Positions 17,614 through 25,150 of a stretch of DNA of 64,000 nt are shown here, in pieces. The notes beneath the pieces were generated by a model. The model was not told the DNA's origin. It ran no database searches and was given only the letters and a program-made list of their open reading frames with translations. Source of the stretch: an uncultured Christensenella sp. (GTDB taxonomy: Bacteria > Bacillota > Clostridia > Christensenellales > CAG-917); contig CAJTNO010000005.1 of NCBI GenBank assembly GCA_910577815.1, forward strand, positions 32,479 to 96,478. The letters are read 5' to 3'. The position numbers and the translations under genes were made by a program. The first letter of the stretch is position 1. Each line of letters begins with the position of its first letter.

Positions 17614-17646
17614 GAAGTGTTATCCCCTATATTTTCAAATTGCCTT

Positions 17647-17685
17647 AGCACGATTGCATTATTATTGCAATCGTGCTATTATTAT
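17647..17685 (+). terminator. Terminator of the pot operon
   Basis: A 12-bp stem AGCACGATTGCA/TGCAATCGTGCT around a short AT loop is followed by ATTATTATT. Confidence 0.8.
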
Positions 17686-17719
17686 TGATAAATAAGTAAA
17701 TAAAAATAAAGAGGTATCT

Positions 17720-18013
17720 ATGATAAACAGCGGACAGCGCGCAAAGCTGCGCTCGATGGCACAGACGTTAAACCCTATCTTTCACGTAGGTAAAAACGGA
17801 ATAAACGAAAACTTTATAAGGGATATAGACACAGCGCTCGAGCTGCACGAGCTGATTAAGCTGTCCGTACTTCGCAACAGCGACTTAAACGCAAAGGAGA
17901 GTATGGCTATACTTTGCGACGCCACAAAAGCGGAGCCCGTAACCGCAATAGGAAGCAAATTTGTGATTTATCGCCGCAGCAAGCGCGACGACGTGGAGCA
18001 TATAGAGCTCTGA
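17720..18013 (+). CDS. yhbY: YhbY-type RNA-binding protein (CRM domain)
   Basis: The 97-residue protein is a single CRM/YhbY domain, an RNA-binding fold found on pre-50S ribosomal particles. It shows LRSMAQTLNPIFHVGKNG, the GxxG-like loop region and IGSKFVIYRRS at the end. AAAGAGGT precedes the start. It begins a small rightward cluster with a 59-residue ORF. Confidence 0.92.
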   Translation: MINSGQRAKLRSMAQTLNPIFHVGKNGINENFIRDIDTALELHELIKLSVLRNSDLNAKESMAILCDATKAEPVTAIGSKFVIYRRSKRDDVEHIEL

Positions 18014-18056
18014 GGAATTTAACCGTCATAATTACGCAGAGTAGGAAGGAGCGTAT

Positions 18057-18236
18057 ATGGACTATGAAAAAATAAAGCTCACGCCCGAGCTCGAGCCCGA
18101 GGACAAGCCCTCCACTGCCGCACAGCGCGAGGCGCGAGAGCAGCTCAAAAGACATCGGGCGCAAACTCAGCAATACAAGCAAAGGTATTTTGAGTATTAC
18201 GACGACGTAAAAATCAATCATCGCGAGGATTGGTAA
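18057..18236 (+). CDS. Small uncharacterised protein (59 aa)
   Basis: An ATG at 18057 follows a strong GGAAGGAG, and the frame runs 59 codons to TAA at 18234. The product starts MDYEKIKLTPELEPEDKPS and ends YYDDVKINHREDW. It is highly charged, has no membrane segment and is likely helical in the middle (QREAREQLKRHRAQTQQYKQ). Third-position bases look like the neighbouring real genes. It starts 43 bases after yhbY and is probably co-transcribed. I do not recognise the family. Confidence 0.7.
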   Translation: MDYEKIKLTPELEPEDKPSTAAQREAREQLKRHRAQTQQYKQRYFEYYDDVKINHREDW

Positions 18237-18342
18237 ACGATTTCATCGCATTGAGCAAGCCTGCCGTAGCAATAAATTAAAAGTCTTTCTATCGGCTGAC
18301 GCTTTAAGAAAGCAACTGTAATCTATAAAATTCGGAGACACT

Positions 18343-19695
18343 ATGGACATTATCATATCGGGACTGGGAGCCGTAGGCACCACACTTATGAGACAGCTCT
18401 CAAAAGAGGGACACAACATCGTTGTTATCGACTCCAACAGTCAGAAGGTAGAAGAAGCCATCAACACCTGCGACGTCAAAGGCGTTATAGGCAACTGCGC
18501 GAGCAGCGAGGTGCTTAAGGAGGCGCGGGTCGGCTCGGCGGAGCTGCTTATCGCTTCCACCTCGGACGACGAGCTTAATATACTCTGCTGCATAATCGCA
18601 AACAAGCTTGGCGTAAAAAAGACGATAGCGCGAGCCTCCAAGCCGGAGTATCTCGAGCTGTTTGAAAACGAGGGCGACCTCGGGCTCAGTCTTATGGTCA
18701 ACCCGCAGTACGAGGCGGCAATGGAAATAAGCCGTATGCTGCGCTTCCCTTCCGCAATAACGGTAAACCACTTCAGCGGCGGAAAGGTTGAGCTTGTAGA
18801 GTTCCGCGTTGCGGAAAACTCCCCTCTTGTAGGCATAGGTCTTAAGGATTTGGGCAAATCCTTTAAAGCAAAGGTTTTGATTTGCGCCGTACAGCGCGAC
18901 GGAAAGGCTATTATTCCCTCCGGCGATTTCGTCATACAGGCGGAGGACAGACTGTTTCTTACGGCAACCACAAAAAACATTTCTATGTTCTTCAAGCAGC
19001 TCGGCTGGAACAAGCAGGCGCGCAACGTAATAATAGTAGGCGGCTCGCGCACTTGCTTCTACCTATGCGAGGAGCTTGAGCACGCGGGAATACACGCAAA
19101 GGTCATAGAGAAAAACAAAAAGCGCTGTTCCTCCCTCTCCGAGGTATTAAACAAGACGGAGATAATCTGGGGAGACGGCACCGACCAACAGCTGCTTATC
19201 GACGAGGGACTTGACCACACGGACGCGTTTGTCGCGCTCAGCAGCCTTGACGAGCAGAACATAATAATGAGTATGTTTGCCGCGTCGCGCGAGGTGCCTA
19301 AGGTAATAACAAAAATCGACCAGCTCGGCTACTACGATATGCTGCAAAAGAGCGGCATATACAGCGCGGTATCCACAAAGAACTCGACTGCGGACCACAT
19401 CATCCGCTTCGTGCGCATAATCGGCAACAAGGACAGCCAGTCCGTGCAGCGCATATTCCAGATAATCGACCACACCACCGAGGTATTGGAATTCCGCGCA
19501 ACGGACACCTTCAAGAAATTCGGCGTTGCCATTCAGAATATGGAACTCAAAAAGCATCTGCTCGTAGCGGGAATAATCCGCGACGGAGTGCTTATCACTC
19601 CTACGGGACAGGACACAATCGAAAAAGGCGACAGCGTGATAATCGTAACCAAGGACGATACGCTGTCCGACCTTAACGACATACTCAACGTATAA
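18343..19695 (+). CDS. trkA: Trk potassium uptake regulatory protein TrkA
   Basis: The 450-residue protein has two tandem RCK units. The first opens with an NAD-binding motif (IIISGLGAVGTTLM), followed by VIDSNSQKVEEAI. The second opens at about residue 227 with NVIIVGGSRTCFYLCEELEHAG. Each is followed by an RCK_C domain. TrkA gates the TrkH channel in response to nucleotides. It ends three bases before trkH, so they form an operon. Confidence 0.96.
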   Translation: MDIIISGLGAVGTTLMRQLSKEGHNIVVIDSNSQKVEEAINTCDVKGVIGNCASSEVLKEARVGSAELLIASTSDDELNILCCIIANKLGVKKTIARASKPEYLELFENEGDLGLSLMVNPQYEAAMEISRMLRFPSAITVNHFSGGKVELVEFRVAENSPLVGIGLKDLGKSFKAKVLICAVQRDGKAIIPSGDFVIQAEDRLFLTATTKNISMFFKQLGWNKQARNVIIVGGSRTCFYLCEELEHAGIHAKVIEKNKKRCSSLSEVLNKTEIIWGDGTDQQLLIDEGLDHTDAFVALSSLDEQNIIMSMFAASREVPKVITKIDQLGYYDMLQKSGIYSAVSTKNSTADHIIRFVRIIGNKDSQSVQRIFQIIDHTTEVLEFRATDTFKKFGVAIQNMELKKHLLVAGIIRDGVLITPTGQDTIEKGDSVIIVTKDDTLSDLNDILNV

Positions 19696-19698
19696 GCT

Positions 19699-21171
19699 AT
19701 GAACTACCGACTTATCGCCTTTGTGCTTGGAGAAATATCATTGCTGATGGGTGCGCTTATGTGCATACCACTGTTTATGGCGTTGGGCTATTCGGAAAGT
19801 CACACTCTTGCGGCATACGGAATAGCGATAGCCGTATGCGTGGCAATCGGCGGATTAGGACTTGCCCTGCGCCCGCCGAAGGATAAACGCGATTTACGCC
19901 CCTCGAGCGGCTTTGCCATATGCGGACTCATATGGATAGTGATATCGCTTGTAGGAGCTTTACCCTACTGCATTTCGGGCTATATTCCCAATTACGTAGA
20001 CGCGCTGTTTGAAACGGTATCGGGCTTTACCACCACAGGCGCAAGCATACTTACCAACGTAGAAATAATGCCCAAATCCCTGCTGTTCTGGCGCGCTCTG
20101 ACGCAGTGGCTGGGCGGAATGGGAGTTCTCGTATTCGCTATTGCGCTTTTGCCGGGCAGCGACAAGATGTCAACCGCGCTCGCCAAGGCGGAAATTCCCG
20201 GCCCGCAGTTCGGCAAGCTTGTAAGCAAGCTGCGCTTTACATCACGCATACTTTACGCCATTTACATTGTTCTTACACTGCTTTTGGTAATAATACTCTG
20301 CTGCTGCAAAATGCCCGTGTTCGACAGCTTCTGTCACGCCTTCTCCACCGCTTCGACGGGCGGATTTTCGGTGAAAAACGCGAGCATAGCGGCTTATAAC
20401 TCGGTCAGTATAGAGGTTGTGCTTACAATCTTTATGATGATATTTGCGGTAAACTTCAACATCTACTTTATGATACTTATAGGACAGTTCCTCAAGGCAA
20501 TCCGCAGCGAGGAGCTTATCTGTATGTTTATAATCTTCTTTGTTGCGGTCGCGGCTGTCACAATCGACCTCAGCGTTCGCCACACCTACGATAACGTAGG
20601 AGACGCCTTAAGATACAGCAGCTTTAATATAGCCTCGGTTATGTCTACAACTGGCTTCGGAACGGCAGATTTTACGGGGTGGTCTACCCTGTCGCAGGTA
20701 ATTCTGCTTGCCGTAATGATGATTGGCGGCTCGGCGGGCTCTACATCGGGCGGAATGAAGGTATCGAGGCTTATGATAATTTCAAAATCATCTATGATAA
20801 ACCTCAAAAAAACCTTGTCGCCGCGCTCGGTCTACTCGCTTAAAATGGATAAAAAGCCCGTTGACGAAAGCACTATATCATCAGTACAAAGCTTTTTCAT
20901 ACTGTATATACTGTTGATTGCGCTATCCACGATACTTGTATCTATCGAAAATCCAACCTTCAGCGGCAATATATTTGAAAGCAATTTTTCGGCGGTTATA
21001 TCCTGCTTTAACAACATAGGTCCCGGCATCGGAGCGGTAGGACCAAGCGGAAACTTTGCGGGCTACTCGGAGTTTTCAAAGATAGTACTGTCCTTAGATA
21101 TGCTGCTCGGACGTCTTGAAATACTGCCTATTATGCTTATGCTCTCCCCGAGGTCCTGGAAAAGAATTTAA
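19699..21171 (+). CDS. trkH: Trk potassium transporter membrane subunit TrkH
   Basis: The 490-residue integral membrane protein has the repeated pore-loop pattern of the SKT superfamily: VSGFTTTGASIL, STASTGGFSVKN, MSTTGFGTADFTGW and the final NNIGPGIGAVGPSGNF. It conducts K+ with TrkA as gating ring. The end is GRLEILPIMLMLSPRSWKR, typical for the family. The R-M cassette begins 25 bases downstream with a sharp drop in GC. Confidence 0.96.
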   Translation: MNYRLIAFVLGEISLLMGALMCIPLFMALGYSESHTLAAYGIAIAVCVAIGGLGLALRPPKDKRDLRPSSGFAICGLIWIVISLVGALPYCISGYIPNYVDALFETVSGFTTTGASILTNVEIMPKSLLFWRALTQWLGGMGVLVFAIALLPGSDKMSTALAKAEIPGPQFGKLVSKLRFTSRILYAIYIVLTLLLVIILCCCKMPVFDSFCHAFSTASTGGFSVKNASIAAYNSVSIEVVLTIFMMIFAVNFNIYFMILIGQFLKAIRSEELICMFIIFFVAVAAVTIDLSVRHTYDNVGDALRYSSFNIASVMSTTGFGTADFTGWSTLSQVILLAVMMIGGSAGSTSGGMKVSRLMIISKSSMINLKKTLSPRSVYSLKMDKKPVDESTISSVQSFFILYILLIALSTILVSIENPTFSGNIFESNFSAVISCFNNIGPGIGAVGPSGNFAGYSEFSKIVLSLDMLLGRLEILPIMLMLSPRSWKRI

Positions 21172-21195
21172 GTCAAATAATCAAACGGAAAAATT

Positions 21196-22230
21196 ATGAA
21201 TTATATAGGTTCAAAATATTCATTAATAGAGTTTATAAAGAGTTCAATCAATGATACTCTTAGTTTAAACTGTGAAATTAAAAAACCTAATGAAATGATT
21301 TTTGCAGATTTATTTGCCGGAACAGGAGTTGTTAGCGGAGCATTTAAAGAATTAGGATACTCGATTATCGCCAACGACATACAGTATTATAGTTATGTTA
21401 TCACAAAACATATGATTGAAAACAATGGCAATTTAGATGAAGAAAGGTGTACGCAACTGATTAAAGAATTAAATAATATCAATGGAATAGAAGGATTTAT
21501 TTATAATAATTACTCGTATGGAGGAACTGAAGGTCAAGACTTTAGAAGGATGTTCTTCTCAGACTATAATGCAAAAAAATGCGATGCTATAAGAATATCC
21601 ATACAAAATAAATTGGATAATAATGAGATTTCACAAAACGAATACTACTTTTTACTAGGTTCACTTATAAATAGTATTGATAAATATGCTAACACAGCAT
21701 CTGTCTACGGAGCTTACTTAAAAGCTCTAAAAAATACAGCTAAAAAAGAAATGAAGCTTGACCCATTACCAATTATTCACGGACAAGTTGAATGCAATGT
21801 TTACAATGAAAATATAGTAGATTTGATTAAAAATGTTTCAGGCGATATTCTTTATTTGGACCCTCCTTATAATGAAAGACAATACTGCTCTAATTATCAT
21901 TTACTAGAAACTATAGCAAAGTATGATAATCCCATAATTCGAGGCAAAACCGGTTTAAGGGATTACTCAAAACAAAAAAGCATTTTTTGCGTGCGCAGTA
22001 AAGTAGTTGATGCATTTGATGAACTAATAAAAAACGCAAAATTCAAATATATATTCTTAAGCTATAACAATGAGGGTTTAATGCCGCTTGAAAGTATACA
22101 AAAAATAATGAAAAAATATGGAACATATAGTGTTTATATAAAATCATACCAAAGATATAAAGCGGATAATGCTAGAAATAGCAAAACAAATAAAACTATG
22201 GAATATCTTCACTGCTTAATAAAAAACTGA
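21196..22230 (+). CDS. Type II DNA adenine-N6 methyltransferase (D12/Dam class)
   Basis: The 344-residue protein has D12-class MTase motifs in the alpha order: motif X NYIGSKYSLIEFI at the N-terminus, SAM-binding FADLFAGTGVVSGAF, and catalytic DPPY (Asp222-Tyr225, in YLDPPYNERQYC). It should methylate an adenine in a specific site and protect the host from the neighbouring endonuclease. The recognition site cannot be read. The DNA is clearly more AT-rich than the flanks, with AAA/ATT-type codons, which suggests horizontal transfer. It converges on the endonuclease gene. Confidence 0.92.
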   Translation: MNYIGSKYSLIEFIKSSINDTLSLNCEIKKPNEMIFADLFAGTGVVSGAFKELGYSIIANDIQYYSYVITKHMIENNGNLDEERCTQLIKELNNINGIEGFIYNNYSYGGTEGQDFRRMFFSDYNAKKCDAIRISIQNKLDNNEISQNEYYFLLGSLINSIDKYANTASVYGAYLKALKNTAKKEMKLDPLPIIHGQVECNVYNENIVDLIKNVSGDILYLDPPYNERQYCSNYHLLETIAKYDNPIIRGKTGLRDYSKQKSIFCVRSKVVDAFDELIKNAKFKYIFLSYNNEGLMPLESIQKIMKKYGTYSVYIKSYQRYKADNARNSKTNKTMEYLHCLIKN

Positions 22231-22243
22231 TATCAACATACAG

Positions 22244-22287
22244 TATAATAAAACAGAGAAGCTCTAACGCTTCTCTGTTTTATTATA
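22244..22287. terminator. Bidirectional terminator between methylase and endonuclease genes
   Basis: A perfect 19-bp inverted repeat (22244-22262 with 22269-22287; core AACAGAGAAGC/GCTTCTCTGTT, six-base loop TCTAAC) serves both convergent genes. It overlaps the endonuclease stop codon. Confidence 0.85.
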
Positions 22288-22879
22288 CTTCTTTTAAGTG
22301 CTTTTTAAATTCTAACGGGTCATACCAATAGCAACCCACACAAGCATCTTCTTCAAAGTTATGAGTCTTTCCACCTTTATAATAAGACATCGGATACCCA
22401 AGTTTTTTTGCATCGTAACGAACTTTAGTCCGCATACACTCTTTACAAAACTGTCTCTTAGCATCGTTCGCGGCTTTGCTTAAAGGTTGAAAATCCTCCA
22501 AACGCTGTTCTTCATTCCGCATTACGCGGGACTCGTTTTTCATACCGTTTTTATGGTCCACTTCGGGATTAGAAGTTCCCAAAACAACACATCTAAGTGA
22601 TTTAATTTCTTTTTTGATATCAGACTTAATATGCTGCGAGTAATCACCATTGTTAAATCCATTTAATCTAATCCTATCAATTCTATTACCCTTAGTAATA
22701 GATTTATCGAATTCAATTACATATTTTTTCGCAAGCGTTTCTTCTTTTCTTGCCCAAGATGCGCCATTTCCAAAAGTAAGACAAGAATACTCACCTACAA
22801 ATTCGTCTACATTCACCCAACGGCTTACACCATTTTCGTCAGGTTGTGCTAATTTTATAAATAATTCTGTTTTTGTCAT
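22283..22879 (-). CDS. Putative HNH type II restriction endonuclease
   Basis: The 198-residue protein has an HNH/beta-beta-alpha-metal signature: PEVDHKNG (Asp108, His109), QPLSKAANDAKRQ (Asn138), flanked by two CxxC pairs (FCKEC, Cys145/148; CVGC near residue 178) that likely bind a structural zinc. Its position, next to a Dam-class methylase and a C-protein gene, makes it the restriction enzyme of the cassette. Specificity is unknown. It is AT-rich like the rest of the cassette and lies eight bases downstream of the C gene. A homing nuclease is a less likely alternative. Confidence 0.8.
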   Translation of the reverse strand: MTKTELFIKLAQPDENGVSRWVNVDEFVGEYSCLTFGNGASWARKEETLAKKYVIEFDKSITKGNRIDRIRLNGFNNGDYSQHIKSDIKKEIKSLRCVVLGTSNPEVDHKNGMKNESRVMRNEEQRLEDFQPLSKAANDAKRQFCKECMRTKVRYDAKKLGYPMSYYKGGKTHNFEEDACVGCYWYDPLEFKKHLKEV

Positions 22880-22887
22880 CGGTACTC

Positions 22888-23091
22888 CTAAAAATTAAAA
22901 AATTCGTTAAACGTTACTCCCAACTGGATAATAATTTTTTCTAAAGTTCCAATCGTTATATTTCTATGACCATTTTCAACGCTTGTAATATAGGTCCTAT
23001 CTAAACCTGCCATATCTGCAAGTTCTTCTTGACTCAATCCTAAATTATTTCGCAATTCCTTAATTCTAAATCCAATCTTTTCTTGTACCAT
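22888..23091 (-). CDS. R-M controller (C) protein, XRE family
   Basis: The 67-residue protein is a lone helix-turn-helix domain: RIKELRNNLGLSQEELADMAGLDRTYITSVENGHRNITIGTLEKI (quoted here only as family pattern, positions about 8-52). That is the size and form of restriction-modification C proteins, which first activate and later repress their own gene and the downstream endonuclease. The operator immediately upstream supports this. It precedes the endonuclease gene in one leftward transcript. Confidence 0.88.
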   Translation of the reverse strand: MVQEKIGFRIKELRNNLGLSQEELADMAGLDRTYITSVENGHRNITIGTLEKIIIQLGVTFNEFFNF

Positions 23092-23109
23092 ATAATACCT
23101 TTTTAAAAA

Positions 23110-23155
23110 ATTATAAATATATGTGACACATATTACAACGGACTATAAGTCACAT
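23110..23155 (-). promoter_or_regulatory. C-box operator and promoter of the R-M control gene
   Basis: Reading leftward, the region contains ATGTGACTTATAGTCCG (23139-23155), closely matching known C-boxes of the Esp1396I/PvuII type, then a second, weaker half (TGTAATATGTGTCACAT, 23121-23137). The outer arms ATGTGAC and GTCACAT are exact inverted repeats. A -35-like TTGTAA (23133-23138) lies between the boxes, and TATAAT (23110-23115) follows with a 17-base spacer. The leader before the C gene is very short, as usual for C genes. Confidence 0.85.
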
Positions 23156-23187
23156 AAGCGAACTACTTGATACTTTATTTTATATAT

Positions 23188-23212
23188 AAAAAGACGGTTT
23201 AAAAACCGTCCT
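23188..23212 (-). terminator. Terminator of the ABC exporter operon
   Basis: GACGGTTT pairs with AAACCGTC and is followed leftward by TTTTT. It separates the exporter operon from the R-M cassette. Confidence 0.85.
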
Positions 23213-23245
23213 TTAATTTTTAATTATATTCATTATACCTATAAC

Positions 23246-25150
23246 TTACTCCAGCTCGAACGCGCCTGTGTAAAGCTGATAATATTTGCCCTTCTTGGCA
23301 ATAAGCTCCTCGTGATTGCCGCGTTCTATAATCTCGCCGTGCTCCAGCACGCAGATTAGGTCGGAATTTCGCACCGTAGACAGCCTATGCGCTATTACAA
23401 ATACTGTTCTGCCCTGCATAAGGCTATCCATACCCTGCTCAATCAAACGCTCGGTTCGCGTATCGATGGACGACGTAGCCTCGTCCAAAATAAGCACGGG
23501 AGGATTTGCAACAGCCGCCCTCGCTATGGCAAGCAGCTGACGCTGTCCCTGCGACAGATTTTCGCCGTCGCCGGTAAGCACGGTATCATAGCCGTTTGGC
23601 AGATGTCGGATAAAGTAATCGGCATTTGCAAGCTTTGCCGCCGCTACGACCTCCTCGTCGGTAGCGTCCAGCTTGCCGAAGCGGATATTGTCGCTGACAG
23701 TACCCGTAAACATATGCGTGTCCTGCAGCACCATTGCCATAGAATGCCTTAAATCCGCTTTGTTTATCTTTGTTATGTTGATATTGTCATATCTTATTTT
23801 GCCGTCGTTGATATCGTAAAAGCGGTTTATAAGATTGATGATAGTGGTTTTTCCCGCTCCCGTTGAGCCGACAAACGCAATCTTTTGACCGGGCTTAGCC
23901 ACAAGCGATATGTTTTTAAGCACCGTTTTCTCGGGAACATAGCCGAACGTTACGTTTTCAAATTCGACCTCGCCCATCCATTTGACATACGTCGTAGTGC
24001 CTTCCGCCTTGTGATAGTGCTTCCAAGCCCACATTCCGGTATACTCGTCGGTTTCAACAAGATTTCCGTTCTCATCCTCTTTGGCGTTGACAAGCGTAAC
24101 GTAGCCGTCGTCCTCCTCGGGCTCCTGGTCGATAAGCTCAAAGATACGCTCCGCACCCGCAAACGCCATAAGTACGCCGTTCATCTGCTGAGCCATCTGC
24201 GCAAGCGGATTGCTGAACTGACGCGAGAACATCATAAACGATACCAAGCCGCCCCAGGTCATTCCTCCGAAGCCGTTTATCGCAAGGAAAGTTCCCGCAA
24301 TCGCGGTTATCGCATATGTCACGTACGAGAGGTTTCCCATAATAGGCATAAGCACGTTGGCATATGTGTGCGCCTGTCTCGAAGCCTCCTTAAGATTGCC
24401 GTTAAAGCCGTCGAATTCTGCCTTTTCCGCACTCTCGTGGCAGAAAACCTTTACCACCTTAAGTCCGTCGAGATGTTCCTCTATAAATCCGTTGAGCGCG
24501 CCGAGCTGATACTGCTGTCCTACGAAATGCTTTCCGCTTCTGCCCGCTATAAATTTGACAATGAACAGCATTATTACAAGCATCGCTATAGATATAAGCG
24601 TAAGCAAGGGAGACAGCACAAGCATAGCGATAAACATACCGATAATTGTCAGCACGTTGGTTATGATATTAGGCAATCCGTTGGATAAAAGCTCGCGCAG
24701 AGTGTCCGTATCGTTGGTATACAGACTCATTATATCGCCGTGCGTATGCGTATCGAAATATCTTATAGGAAGCTTTTGCATCTTTTCAAACATCTCGTTT
24801 CTTACGTTCTGAAGCACGCGTGTGGTTATACGTATAATGATGTAGTTATATACATAGTGCAGCGATGCGCCTATGAGGTAAATCGACGCCATAATCGCCA
24901 CGATACCGCCGAGCGCGCCGACTCCGCTGAGCGCGCCGAGGATTACTTCCTTCCCCTCGGCAAGCGGAAGAATAAACCGGTTTATGATTATCGACATCAT
25001 AAACGTGCCGCCCACGTTGCATACGACGTTTGCAAGCATACAGAAAAGAGCTACTATAAGCAACGCCTTATAGTCCTTAAGATAGCCCAGAATGCGTTTG
25101 AAGGTTTTAGCCGGGCTTTTTGCTTTAAATGATGTTTGCATTTCAGGCAT
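23246..25150 (-). CDS. ABC exporter half-transporter, canonical Walker B subunit
   Basis: The 634-residue protein has a six-helix exporter membrane domain (about 30-330) and a C-terminal ABC domain: Walker A GSTGAGKTTIIN, signature LSQGQRQLLAIARA, Walker B PPVLILDEATSSID with catalytic Glu, and switch His in IAHRLSTV. An insert of about 50 residues (EEDDGYVTLVNAKEDENGNLVETD region) lies between the domains. It overlaps the upstream half-transporter by eight bases, and the two probably make a heterodimer. The substrate (drug, lipid or peptide) is unknown. Confidence 0.92.
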   Translation of the reverse strand: MPEMQTSFKAKSPAKTFKRILGYLKDYKALLIVALFCMLANVVCNVGGTFMMSIIINRFILPLAEGKEVILGALSGVGALGGIVAIMASIYLIGASLHYVYNYIIIRITTRVLQNVRNEMFEKMQKLPIRYFDTHTHGDIMSLYTNDTDTLRELLSNGLPNIITNVLTIIGMFIAMLVLSPLLTLISIAMLVIMLFIVKFIAGRSGKHFVGQQYQLGALNGFIEEHLDGLKVVKVFCHESAEKAEFDGFNGNLKEASRQAHTYANVLMPIMGNLSYVTYAITAIAGTFLAINGFGGMTWGGLVSFMMFSRQFSNPLAQMAQQMNGVLMAFAGAERIFELIDQEPEEDDGYVTLVNAKEDENGNLVETDEYTGMWAWKHYHKAEGTTTYVKWMGEVEFENVTFGYVPEKTVLKNISLVAKPGQKIAFVGSTGAGKTTIINLINRFYDINDGKIRYDNINITKINKADLRHSMAMVLQDTHMFTGTVSDNIRFGKLDATDEEVVAAAKLANADYFIRHLPNGYDTVLTGDGENLSQGQRQLLAIARAAVANPPVLILDEATSSIDTRTERLIEQGMDSLMQGRTVFVIAHRLSTVRNSDLICVLEHGEIIERGNHEELIAKKGKYYQLYTGAFELE

